Source: Owenia fusiformis (taxonomy: Eukaryota > Annelida > Polychaeta > Sabellida > Oweniidae). Taken from it: a stretch of 60,000 nt of DNA. Under the pieces are notes generated by a model. That model searched no databases. It was given only the letters and a program-made list of their open reading frames with translations, and was not told the DNA's origin. Every line of letters begins with the position of its first letter. Position 1 is the first letter of the stretch. The DNA lies in assembly GCA_903813345.2 (NCBI GenBank), contig CAIIXF020000009.1, positions 23,649,759-23,709,758 of the forward strand, given 5' to 3'. The position numbers and the translations under genes were made by a program. Below are positions 1-13,000 of the stretch, in pieces.

Positions 1-276
1 TCAAGTAGGTTATTTGGTCCTTCCTGTGATAGTGTATTCTCTTCATATTGAGTGATCGGTTTAAAAATTGACATCGTCCGTGTTTTAAAACTGACAGTTA
101 ATGTTATGTGTAGGCTTATTCACACACGCTGTGTTTCAAATATTGAAATTACATCTAACATATATGGTTATTTTAGATTCTATTGATTTTAAGATTTCTT
201 CAACTTCATAATTTCAAGCTGTTTCTCTAACTATTCACTCTCCCTCCTAGATTACTGAACCAACTTATTGTTTTCT

Positions 277-652
277 TTTTATTGTATTATATTGTATTGT
301 ATTGTATTGTATTGTATGGTATTGTATTGTATCTTGTTTACTACCAATGAAGGTGAGCAATACCTTTTGGGCATATTCCGTACATACGGTCGTAATTAAC
401 GCATTATCATAGAAGGCAGATCCAGGAACCACTCCTCGAAGAAGCCCTGTGTTCTTGTATGTGCACTCATACAAAGGCATACAAGTACACACCAAAGCCA
501 TTTTACGAGTCGTCGACCACTCAGTCAAACACCCTGAAGTACTTAACGCAAACAAGCAAATTAAGTATTGCCTGAACCGGGAATCGAATCCGGGACCTAT
601 GCGTAATTGGTACATGTGCTCTACCACTGAGCCATACGTGTGGACTAAAATA
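277..652 (-). mobile_element. tRNA-derived SINE with ATTGT-type tail
   Basis: On the minus strand, near 640, lies a pol III A box TGGCTCAGTGG (624-634). About 45 nt on is a B box in GATTCGATTCCCGG (579-590). The stem pairing of a working tRNA acceptor arm is missing. A unique body of about 230 nt follows, and the element ends in an (ATTGT)n repeat on the plus strand (277-333). Head, body and simple-repeat tail together define a tRNA-derived SINE. No clean target-site duplication was found. Confidence 0.65.
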
Positions 653-1019
653 AATATTTTGTCACAAGGAATAATAGTAGATTCAGAGGGAGGATATACA
701 AATTCGGAATATCTATGTAAAAACTGGATGGGCATTTTCGTGATGTCAAAATGGTCTGCCTGATTGCAATTGAAATCTTTTTTTGTTTTGTTTTATAAAA
801 CTGTTTTGCCATGTGTGAAAAGGATTCGACCCGAAACTATAAAGTTTTATCAGTTACTTATTTAAAAGAATCATTAAACAATGTATGCCAATACGTAAAA
901 TGCTGGATCAAATGTTGCTGTGATAAAGCCTGCTCAGCTCCTCCATATTCCGAATACGTGCCATGAAGTATAATTTTATTTGTCCCACGCCTTTTTGTTA
1001 TATTGAATGCTTAATTTAG

Positions 1020-4000
1020 GTTTCAAAGAGTGAACTATTTGTCTCCTGGACTGACTTTGTAGATGAGGATGAGACATCAAAAAACCATCACTCTGGTATT
1101 AAACTCTACCAGTATGCAATAGGTAAGTCCAGTTACGTTCATTACTTTTGAGACTCGGGTTACATACGCGTTTTGACTAGTAGTATCATATTGTGTGTAA
1201 AGTCTGTGATTTATATCATGCATTTTATTATTACAGGAACTCATCTGTTTGGCACAGACGTCGTCGAATTTACTTCAGTTGGGATAACAAACTATCATCG
1301 AATTACTGGACTAAACCTGAAAGATGGAGGAGAGTACTTCGTCACTATAAAAGGTTCATTCTAAATTAAAATGGATATTAAAACAGACCCCCTCGAGATC
1401 CGCCAATGCACACTCCCTTTTAGGTCTAGTATCTGGCTTGTTACACTGGATGCGAGTGTTTGTGAAATGCACCATCAATTTGATTTCTTTATGTAATTCG
1501 TTTTTGAAAGTAAACTATAATCATTTTTAGCCCTTAACCATGTTGACCTCTCGAGTGAAGCATGTAGTAGACCAATAATTGTTGATGGAACCCCTCCAGA
1601 CCTCACTAACAAGGCACACGTGCGACTTAAAAACCAAGTTACACAAGAACGTGATCAAGTTGATGCAAGGTCAGATATGAGAATATACTTCTGTCAGGGC
1701 TTCCTGGTCAACTCAACCCCAAGTCAACTCAACCCAAATCAACTCAACCCTTAGTCAACTCAACCCCAAGTCAAGTCAACCCCTAGTCAAGTCAACCCCA
1801 AGTCATCTAGACCCTTAGTCAACTCGACCCCAAGTCATCTCAACCCTTGGTCAACTCAACCCTTAGTCAAGTCGACCCCAATGATTTTACTTGCTTTAAG
1901 TAGGTTAAAATACAATATAATATATCATTAAATAGTACTTCCTTCAGAAGGAAGATTTGAACTATATCATATCATTTATTATTATCAAAATATAAAATCA
2001 TTCAATACATAGTAATGGATGGATGTTGGCACAATGCACTTATGTTACAAAAGTTACCTGTTGTCAAAAATACTGTAGCAACAATTTCGGTATAACAGAA
2101 AAGTGAAAAGAATAATTCTATTTACAATTATAATTTTTTATTTCAGAGAGATAAAACAAGCTCAAATATGAAGGGGTGAAATATATGAATAGCATCGTGA
2201 ATAGCCATATTAAGATTAATCAAGTATTATTTTGGTAAATAAATGTCATATTTATAAAATTATAAATGTGTTAAGCATTAACTTCACTAGTTGATAATTT
2301 ATTTCGGAAAATTAGCATTCAAGTCCCTCATTCTTTCAAAATTCATCAATATCATACCATGAAAGGTACATTTATTTGTTTTTATGGTGGGGTCGAGTTG
2401 ACTAAGGGTTAAGATGACCAAGGGTTGAGATGACTTGGGGTCGAGTTGACTAAGGGTTGAGATGACCTGGGGTCGACTTGACTAAGGGCCGACTTGACTT
2501 GGGGTCGACTTGACTAAGGGTTGAGTTGACTTGGGTTGAGTTGACTTGGGTTGAGTTGACTTGGGGTTGAGTTGACCAGTTACCCTGTCAGGAACGTTAA
2601 AGAAGACACAAAAGAAACAGGATCTTAAGAGGTTCTGGACAAATCATTTGATTCTGGACTTGTCATATTTTTTTTTCAACGAAATCACATCCAAGGGTTG
2701 AATTTTTATTAGCTATTTAGAGAGTGAGTCCTGCCTAGTATTAATTTCAATAAAAAAAGTTAAAATAGAACCCTATTTGAGAGTCAATCTAATACTTACA
2801 TTACATTGATAAATTAAGGCAAATCCTGAAATATTTTTAAAGTGCGTTTTTTAATGAAATATTATCCAGCAAGTATTTAAATGAAACGGTCTTATTTAAA
2901 TACAAATCATAACATGATATTTTTCATGAAACATTTTTCAATGAAATTCAATTGAAGGGTCAAGATAAAACGAGCTAATTTAGCTGAAAACCCTTACATG
3001 ATGATGTGTTTTCATAACTTCTTTCATAAAATTCCATCAAGGGGTGAAGATAAAATGATCGAATTTAAGTGATTTAAGGATCACGAGAATATGTTTTCTT
3101 TGATATTTTCTATGAAATCCCATCCAATGGTCAAGGTAAAATTTTGATTTTGATTTTGATTTGCTCACGTGTTCGAAAGATCCATATAAGGCCCATAGAA
3201 CCATATAGGAACGTCATTTTGAATGTCACGTGATAGATCCATATAAGGCTTTTAGAACCATTTATGGAAAGATGAGGGAAGCCCCTGACACCTGTTTCAC
3301 GATTTTTATGCACTTCATTATTGTACCGAAGTTTGCCGATTCGATTCGTCGTATTTCGGAATCCTGGTGACAATTTTATACTCCATTGGAGTATTTTTGA
3401 CCTACTTCTTATGACGAAAATTCCCGAAACTTGTTCGGATTAATCCGGATTTTCTGACCTACTTTATCTACCGAGATTTCACGAGTTAACATTCGTCTCA
3501 TTCCGGAATCCTGGTGACAATTTTATACTCCATTGGAGTATTTTTGATCTACTTTTTCTGGATTTTGCCCTGCTTATTATATCTTGACAACAAGCAAATC
3601 AAAAAGTTCGACATGAACGGGTCTCGATCAACTAACCTAGACTATGGAAGCCAGGCACGCTAACCATGAGACCAACGAGCTACCGATATGAAAGAACAAA
3701 AGTATTATATATTTATACCGAGCGTCAATTCAAAATGATCCTCACTTTTGTCTCCACTTAAATACGACTCGTCAGTTGTATCCAGAATAGTAGAACGCCT
3801 ATGGCGCTAGTGAATAACCAAGTCCCAGGTGAGTGGTTCGTATCCCTCCGTGATATACTATTTTTGTTTTATTAAATACGACAGAAAGGAGCAAGGTGTA
3901 TGTTGAAAACAAGACGTTAGTTTGTTTCAAAACAGTTTGGAAACATTAATCTCTGGAACATTATTTTTTCAACACTGATACAAATTTCCCTGACATTTCC

Positions 4001-7000
4001 CTGACATGTCTACCGTTTCAAAATTCCCGGTCATCTTTGGCCCTTTTGACCTAATTTTAAAATTACCTGACATTTCCAGCACTTGGAAAATCAAGTCAAT
4101 TTCCCTGACATTTCCAGGTGTGTATGAACCCTGGAAATATCCCACTGGCTCGCCCTATGAATCGCTAGCACAGATTGGATTGATTAGTGTTTCAAAATGG
4201 TGGACGAAGTGTTTGATTAGATAATTTACATATTAAGCTTCTTAAAGGGGCAACAAGGCCTGTACATAGAAAATTCGAAATTTTTTACATTTTCTGAATT
4301 TTTAGGGCAACATTTGGCTTTAACATCTTTTTTTATACATTTTTTCTTAAAATGTATGGATAAACAATAAAATTTCAGCATTAAGCATCAAAGCTTCTAT
4401 AAAGGGAGTCCAACTTATAGATTTTGAAAATCCGACTCGTTTAAAGAAGAATATCAGCAGCTTAAATCACGCCTTGTGATCATACAAAATGGATGGAGGG
4501 GGGGGGGGTAGGCGATTTCTGCAAGAAAACTCAACAAATTTGGAAGATTTATTTTTTTCAAGATAAAATTTACAACTGAATTGCCAAATGAATAGGCGCA
4601 GTGCATGGCAAAAAATGTAAGGTCTTCTAGTATTTTTTGAACTGATACGCTTCTAAGATATGAGATCTATTATAAGAGGCGCATCATCATCATCATCATC
4701 ATCAACGTGCAAAAGTCAATGTTTTTGCTATAAATCAGGCAACAATGGTCTACACGACCTGTAATAAATAGGTATGAGGGGCGTTATTAGAGAATTTTCG
4801 TTATAAGTTTTTTAAAAACTTATACGTATACTTATACTTATAAACCCAATAAACAAGGTGTTTCATAATTTCCTAATTCGTCGGGAAATATCTCCTAGGA
4901 CGGTAATAAAAAGGGCCAATGGCATACCATCCGTAACCCCTTGATGTAAAGCATGTTTAGTTGTGTCAAATGTGTTTTCTAGAATCAAATAGGCTGATAT
5001 AGCACACGGGTTTTACAGATTTATCTACTCTCAAATATATTTTTTGTAGATGATCGTTTTGAATCACCTTGTAGAAATAACGAAGGGAGAATTAGTTCAG
5101 CTAATGAATGAGTCGAGCTATTTGATTGGATACTATGCCTATTCAGCCGATTAATTTTAATAAGCCATTCTGGTCAGTAGGTCCACACATATACTATGCG
5201 GAGATCCAACTCTGTAAGTTTATAATCTGCGTATAAAGGCCCTTTTATACGTAAAAACTTAAAAATTGACCTTATAATTTCATGAGAACTTTGAAATGAT
5301 CGACTCGTTCGTGTAGTGATTCACTTTAAAGGGTCTTGTTTATCGTACACTACAAGGACCCGTCAACTAGAATTTAGTTTATCGTGTTCATAATTGACAC
5401 TAGCAAAGGACATTGTATTCGCAGTCCCTAGTTGATGATGAAGCTTGACTATATCGGGAATAGTTATGCCCCACTTGGTACAGATTATGAAAATCAATTT
5501 GAATTGATTTTAGTTCGACAAGACCCTTTAAACTATAAGTATACGTATAAGTTTTTGAAACAACTTATAACGAAAATTCTCTATTATCACAACACTGACA
5601 TTGCTCACTTTTTAAAGTTGTTTCAAAGCGTTATATGTAAATGGGCGTGTGGAAGGCCCGTGGGTGGCAATAAAATAACTCGAACTTCAAATTAAAATAT
5701 ATATAAAATAGTATATTTCAAACTTCAATGTTTAAAATACAATGCTCTGTAATGTACAACATGAACTCTTACAGCAACTACTGACAAGCCAACACCCAAT
5801 GCAAACTCAGCTACATGTGAGTGAGAAAGACCATATAGGGGAACAATAGATATATAAAACTGACACAGTTTGCATAGTTGAATAACTCAAGGTGAAAAGT
5901 GAACATGGTATTAAAAGAGTAAAACTGCAAACAACCTACTTAGGGACCTGTTATATTGAGATGAATAGGGATTGATTAATATGAACAGTAATAATATAAA
6001 ATGTGAAAATGACCATGTTACATATACAAAAAATAACCCCATTGTTACAAAATCACAAAAAGTGAAATATCTATTCTTGTATTGCATTTTCGTTCACTGG
6101 ACATATTTTAATTGCATTGCTATTAGATACATTTTAAGGGTGATATGAAAATTGAACCACGAAAACAGATGTACTTTAAGTTAAAGGGAACTTTCTACCA
6201 TACCCGCTATGCTATCTGACCCGAACGAGCCACCTTGTGGTGAGATTGGTAACTACCTGCTCGCATCTGCGTTATTACGCAGAGACATAAACGTATACAC
6301 AAGGAAACGATAGGAGATAACCTATTTTATCTCTGTATACATTTTAACTTTAATACATCGTTGAATCGAATTTGTCCAAAGGTCTTGAAACGTAAAATAC
6401 CGAAATATTTAACTTAGACCTTGGGATGACCTTGTACAAGAAACATTAATGTTGACCTCGGTTCATCTAATCATAATTCGCCAAGGGCCATAGTATCATC
6501 AAACACCAAATACCTAGACATTGATCGTTTACTTGGATTTAAATAAGGAGTATGATTTTAAAATTGGCTAGGTCGTGGTTAAGCAACAATAGTATGTTCG
6601 AAATACCGCTGTGTAATGCCTGGATCACATTTGCTGCGAGTATTTTGTTCAAAATTGAATACATTTCTGAACACAATACTCAATCGGCCGGGCGCCGTAG
6701 TGAAAATCGGAGCAAATGTGACCAAGACATAAAACAATTGAATAATACTGTATCAGTTTCACATTTACAGCGGTCAAAAGCATTTACAAAAAAACCGCCA
6801 GAGTTGGCAATCATATAAAATGAAACCAATCTCGCTGTGATTCATAGAAATAACTAATTTACTGAATTGAGTTCAATGTTATAACCATGTCGATTTACAT
6901 GAGTGTCCGATTCATTGTACCAAAGGATCTTGTACACCTGCTATTATGATCTCCCCATGAACAAAATGAATCATTTTTAGGTGTAATATAAAGAATACAA

Positions 7001-10000
7001 TGTTACATAATACTTTGGAAAATATTTAAGCGTTTGGCCCCACATGGGCTGAGGTTGGGGTCATTAAGTTCAGCAAGGGTGTATTGACTTGACATTGGAT
7101 GTGTTCTATTGACTTAACATGTGGATACCATCAGATTCCAATGGAGGCCATTGGTTTCTATTGATTTTCACAAAAATACCTAAAATACACTATGACCTGA
7201 ATCGATTGCAAATTAAATAATTTCACAATATGACACAAATGGTATTTCAGATCAGATGTGCAAATATAAAGTTTGCAATCGATTCAGGTCATACTTCAAA
7301 TTAAAAGATTATTCATTTTTTTCATCATTTTTTTCCTACAAAATGGCTATAGAAAAATGCTTCAAAAGCAACTTTTACACTTATGAAATCCCATACAACT
7401 TTGTAAATCCAAAGATTATACTGTTATGATTCATTAATTAATAACATATTTTGATAAGATGTAGGGATGTGTAGGATGCAAATGGATTTTGACAGACACA
7501 AAAAGACTTCCTGGTTTGGCATCTCTACCCCTGTATACTTTATGATTGAATATTGCCCTAAAAAGTGGCCCATTCATCAATACAGTGCTGAATATAGGTC
7601 AACAAGATACTAGTGTACATATAAATGTAATAATAAAAGCAGTATATTTATTTTGAAAAATCAGATGAATTTATTTTTGTTCATGGGGAGATCATAATGG
7701 CAGGTGTACAAGATCCTTTAAACCTTGACTGTTCTCCAGAAAGCAATAAGCTGACATATATCATATTTTAATACAACTGAAAAGATAATAAATGTTTTAA
7801 TATAAAGTTGACGTAGTTATAAATCTTTTCAGCGTAAAATCAAAGTACAACCATATAATTAAAAACATTACGCTGGGATTCCAACTGGATACAACTGACG
7901 AGTTGTATTTAGGTGCTGCTTATTTAAGTGCTGCTTATTTTTTCGTGAAGCCACTCAGTAAAATTACGATTTCTCTCAACCCTGATGTTCAATCAACATC
8001 ATTCGAGTATCTATATGTTCCTGACACGTTCGGGCATCCGGTTATGACAACGTCTACCCAATGTTTGCACGAGAAATTGACGTAATTCATGACTGAAATC
8101 GGGAAGACAAAAATATGTGATATTCTTTCAGAATTGTTTATAATAACGATTTACAAAAACGTTCCCGAGACACAATCCATTTAGGTAGGGTTTGTTTTAA
8201 AGTAGAAAAGCCCCAATAAGACAATACAAACCCAGATTAAACCCAGAAGAATGCAGATTTCATGTAATGATTTACGTTCATGTAAACAAGGAAAGTACAT
8301 ATAATCCCCATATAAAACACTGGCCTACGTGACATGTAAACACAGGTTCAAATTGAAATATAGAAAATTTTCAACATAGCATTTGCTTCTGTGTTCTGTA
8401 TGCCCCTCTACCTGCTAATAAGGCAATGTATCTTCAAATAAAACCTTAGCCAAGTAGATAAGGGTCTCTGGAACACTTTTGTAAAAAGTTTTCACAAGCA
8501 ATTTTATTCCCGGACGCCCAAACGTGTCAGGAACACATATATATTTGAATGATCTTGATTGGACATCAGGTTGCAGAGAAATCGTATTTTTACTGAGTGG
8601 ATTATTGAATTTCATAGATCTAGAGGCCCTTCAGGAGTGGAAAACCTTAAATTATCAGAGATTAATGTTTCCAAACTGTTTTGAAACAAACTAACGTCTT
8701 GTTTTCAACCTACACCTTGCTCCTTTCTGTCGTATTTAATAAAACAAAAATAGTATATCACGGAGGGATACGAACCACTCACCTGGGACTTGGTTATTCA
8801 CTAGCGCCATAGGCGTTCTACTATTCTGGATACAACTGACGAGTCGTATTTAAGTGGAGACAAAAGTGAGGATCATTTTGAATTGACGCTCGGTATAAAT
8901 ATATAATACTTTTGTTCTTTCATATCGGTAGCTCGTTGGTCTCATGGTTAGCGTGCCTGGCTTCCATAGTCTAGGTTAGTTGATCGAGACCCGTTCATGT
9001 CGAACTTTTTGATTTGCTTGTTGTCAAGATATAATAAGTAGGGCAAAATCCAGAAAAAGTAGATCAAAAATAATCCAATGGAGTATAAAATTGTCACCAG
9101 GATTCCGGAATGAGACGAATGTTAACTCGTGAAATCTCGGTAGATAAAGTAGGTCAGAAAATCCGGATTAATCCGAACAAGTTTCGGGAATTTCCGTCAT
9201 AAGAAGTAGGTCAAAAATACTCCAATGGAGTATAAAATTGTCACCAGGATTCCGAAATACGACGAATCGAATCGGCAAACTTCGGTACAATAATGAAGTG
9301 CATAAAAATCGTGAAACAGGTGTCAGGGGCTTCCCTCATCTTTCCATAAATGGTTCTAAAAGCCTTATATGGATCTATCACGTGACATTCAAAATGACGT
9401 TCCTATATGGTTCTATGGGCCTTATATGGATCTTTCGAACACGTGAGCAAATCAAAATCAAAATCAAAATTTTACCTTGACCATTGGATGGGATTTCATA
9501 GAAAATATCAAAGAAAACATATTCTCGTGATCCTTAAATCACTTAAATTCGATATTTTATCTTCACCCCTTGATGGAATTTTATGAAAGAAGTTATGAAA
9601 ACACATCATCATGTAAGGGTTTTCAGCTAAATTAGCTCGTTTTATCTTGACCCTTCAATTGAATTTCATTGAAAAATGTTTCATGAAAAATATCATGTTA
9701 TGATTTGTATTTAAATAAGACCGTTTCATTTAAATACTTGCTGGATAATATTTCATTAAAAAACGCACTTTAAAAATATTTCAGGATTTGCCTTAATTTA
9801 TCAATGTAATGTAAGTATTAGATTGACTCTCAAATAGGGTTCTATTTTAACTTTTTTTATTGAAATTAATACTAGGCAGGACTCACTCTCTAAATAGCTA
9901 ATAAAAATTCAACCCTTGGATGTGATTTCGTTGAAAAAAAATATGACAAGTCCAGAATCAAATGATTTGTCCAGAACCTCTTAAGATCCTGTTAAGAATA

Positions 10001-13000
10001 CATAAATGAAATAATATATAAGTAAAACACTTGCTATTGAAGAATGTGTGCGATTTTCATAGTCTATTATTGTTTTTAATCAATTATAGTTGGTATGGAG
10101 TATTTGAAGATAGAGACAGTGGAATATTACACTACACGTGGTCCATAGGGACACAACCAGGGTTTGCAGATATCAGCGGGCTACATCGGACAAAATATAC
10201 ATCAAGCCGAACGAAGCCCATATCTGAGCCATTGGGCCTGTTGGATGGTCATCCGTATTTCGTGACTGTGAAAGTATGTGCACAGTGAAAGTATCACATA
10301 AGAACTAAATGAATTAAATGAAAAAAAGAACAAAGGGCAACTCACGTAATTATATGTACATTTTTATAAAAAGTAATAAATAATACTAAAAGTTTCTGAA
10401 ATTAAATGAAATTATTTGTACGTTATGTTTAGGCCTATAACAAAGCAGGACTTCACACGGTGACCAGCTCTCATGCATTTGTGGTTGATGGATCTGTCCC
10501 GATTGTTGGACATATCTATGATGGCAGACGCAACGAAACGGATAAGCTTCATAGAGATTTAGATTATCAAGTTGACGGTTCTACATTATGTGCTCATTGG
10601 AAAGGCTTCACTGATCCACACACTGAAATCATTGAACACCTCTGGCAAGTAGGGACATGTGAAGGATGTGATGACATTGTTACACAACATAGCATTGGGT
10701 TGAAAACAGGTACTTTCTTCAGTTGGTGTTCTTTGCATAGGCTGCATTATACATTATACATTGCAACCCCTAGTTTTATTAATCTGTGTAATTCTTTTTA
10801 TTTACTAAAGAAGTTTGTATGGATTATCTGAGGCTGTCACAAGGGAAGACCTACTATTCTACACTAACCGTGTGCAATCAGGCTGGTCTATGTGCATCAT
10901 TATCAACGGATGGAGTGACTATAGACAGTTCGCCACCAATTGCAGGTGTAGTTGAAGACGGAACTCAATCTAAAGATATACAATTTCAGGCTTCAAGGTT
11001 TGAGAAATATTTATAGCTATTGTCGTTTTTGTGATTTCCTAATGTTACCTTTTGTCATGTTGTTATTGACAATAGTTACAAACACGCTGATGCATCAAAC
11101 TGTAATGTTATGATAGATAATGAAAAAAGAAAAGAAAAACTTCATAAGTGAAGACAAATTGATATACCACCCACAGAAATCATACGCAAAATAATTGAGA
11201 GTAAATATTCCGAAACCAGTCGGTTCTTCTACAAAATTCGTTTTAGTAATTAAACTTACAAGAAATAGGAAAGCTCCCAAATTATCGATCTTAAATTACA
11301 CAAAATCTACCTTCATAAAATGTCAAAAAACTTTTCCAATACTAACCACAGATTGTTAATAAGTAAAAATCAGGTTAAGTCGAAATTGTTATATTATCCG
11401 CTGTGTTCCAGGACTTACATATCTGCACGTTGGACTGGTTTTCATGACTCACACAGTGACATTGCACGGTATGAGGTGTTTGTTGGTACCTCTATATTGG
11501 GAGATGATATTCTCGAACCTAAAGCAATACATTTGACAGAAACCATTTTCGTTCCATTGCAAACACCTCTGCCTCTTGGAAGAAAGATTTACGTTACAGT
11601 GAGAGCATACAATTTTGCAGGTAGTTATAATGCTCGATTTCAACAAAACAAAAATTAAATTTTGAGAACGCCTAAACATTTAATGAAATAAACGCACGAA
11701 ATAAATCAAGTATTCAATTGGAATGGGATTATAATGTATAATATTATCAATGAAACTAATTCGGAATAAAACTAGGGACATGTATTTTACAATGTATACA
11801 TTCATTTAAGGTCTACATGTAGAAGCCAGTAGCAACGGATTCATAATTGACCAAACACCTCCCGAGGTCATACAACCTGTATCCTTTGGACAATATCACG
11901 GATCGGCTCGTGATAACAAACAGGTAATGAGAAATGAAGGGGGTACTTTTGTGTGGGTTATTTGCAACAAATTACATTCTGAATTAATAAGGTAAACTTT
12001 TTTGATTTACATTTTTAAGTAATGATGGTCAAATATGCATCCATATGAATGTCGGATCATGGCCACAAATCTGTGTTATGTTTTAATAAAAAACAAAAAA
12101 TACTAATGGTTTACTCATGCTTTGTATACAAAAGATATGGAAAAGCTCAATGACTATTACATGGGAGATTGATGACAAGGAATCTGGTTTAGAAAGACAG
12201 TATGCCAGTGTTTTCACACACCGTGATGGTGACCTAGGCATTCCGACTGTGGAAGTGAGTATTATTAAACACAACCACTCTCTTTGACGGAACATACTTA
12301 TTAATATGTAATAACTAGAGACTTCTCTATACTCTCTAAATACGCCCTAAATGTAACCACCCATATATTCTTAATATCTTGCATAAGTTTCAAAACTCTT
12401 AATTTCTAAATTATGTATCAAAGGTTGGTTCACGCAATCATCATACATTCACGAAGTTGAACCTGGCTGATGGTTCTGAATATTATGTCACGGTTATAGG
12501 ATGTAACAAAGCTCAGCTATGTTCCAACACTACGTCCTCCAAGCTACTGGTAAGAAAACAACATTTGGATTAAATCGTCTATTGACCAAGAAATAAGTAA
12601 TGTGTTTATTGACAACGTTAATAGAAGTGTCTGTGTATATACAGCGTTGTGCAAGTATTGAAGACATAGACATTGAAGTCGCAACATTTTTGATATTACC
12701 TCTTGTTCACCTGTATTCTTCTTACCATTTCGAATCTTGTGTGCTTTTCCAATTCTAGAATCCCATTTTGGTACTTTTCTATTTAATTACAAATATTCTT
12801 GTATAGGTTGATTCCTCTAGACCAAGTGTTGGTACCTTTGCCAGCCTGACTAATCATGCTTCTGATTTGGATCGATATCGAGATGGTTTCATGACTTGGA
12901 ATGCCACTGTGATGACCTTGCAATGGCTAGGATTTACTGATCATCACTCGGGAATATCACATTATTTCATTACAGCTGGAAACACATTCGCTGGACATGA

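Larger units (their letters stand above)
2616..9993. mobile_element. 7.4 kb element with 1.34 kb terminal inverted arms
   Basis: The left arm 2616-3955 and right arm 8656-9993 are inverted copies differing at only a handful of positions over about 1340 bp (about 99% identity by eye). Ends are AACAGGATCTTAAGAGG, flanked by AAGA on both sides (2612-2615, 9994-9997), a possible 4-bp target-site duplication. The unique centre (3956-8655) has no transposase-like frame; it carries further inverted-repeat elements and a degraded duplicated coding-like segment. An 80-codon open frame occurs identically in both arms; it is probably fortuitous. The element sits in an intron of the FN3 gene. Confidence 0.75.

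Noticed and set aside
564-652. Functional tRNA gene on the minus strand
   Set aside because: A and B boxes are good but the acceptor stem does not pair and a SINE body with simple-repeat tail follows.
3131-3373. 80-codon frame repeated exactly at 9238-9480
   Set aside because: The identity comes from the inverted arms of one element, not from protein conservation; the sequence is not protein-like.
8924-9003. Functional tRNA gene in the right arm
   Set aside because: Only box-like words are present; stems fail and the same sequence is mirrored at about 3600.
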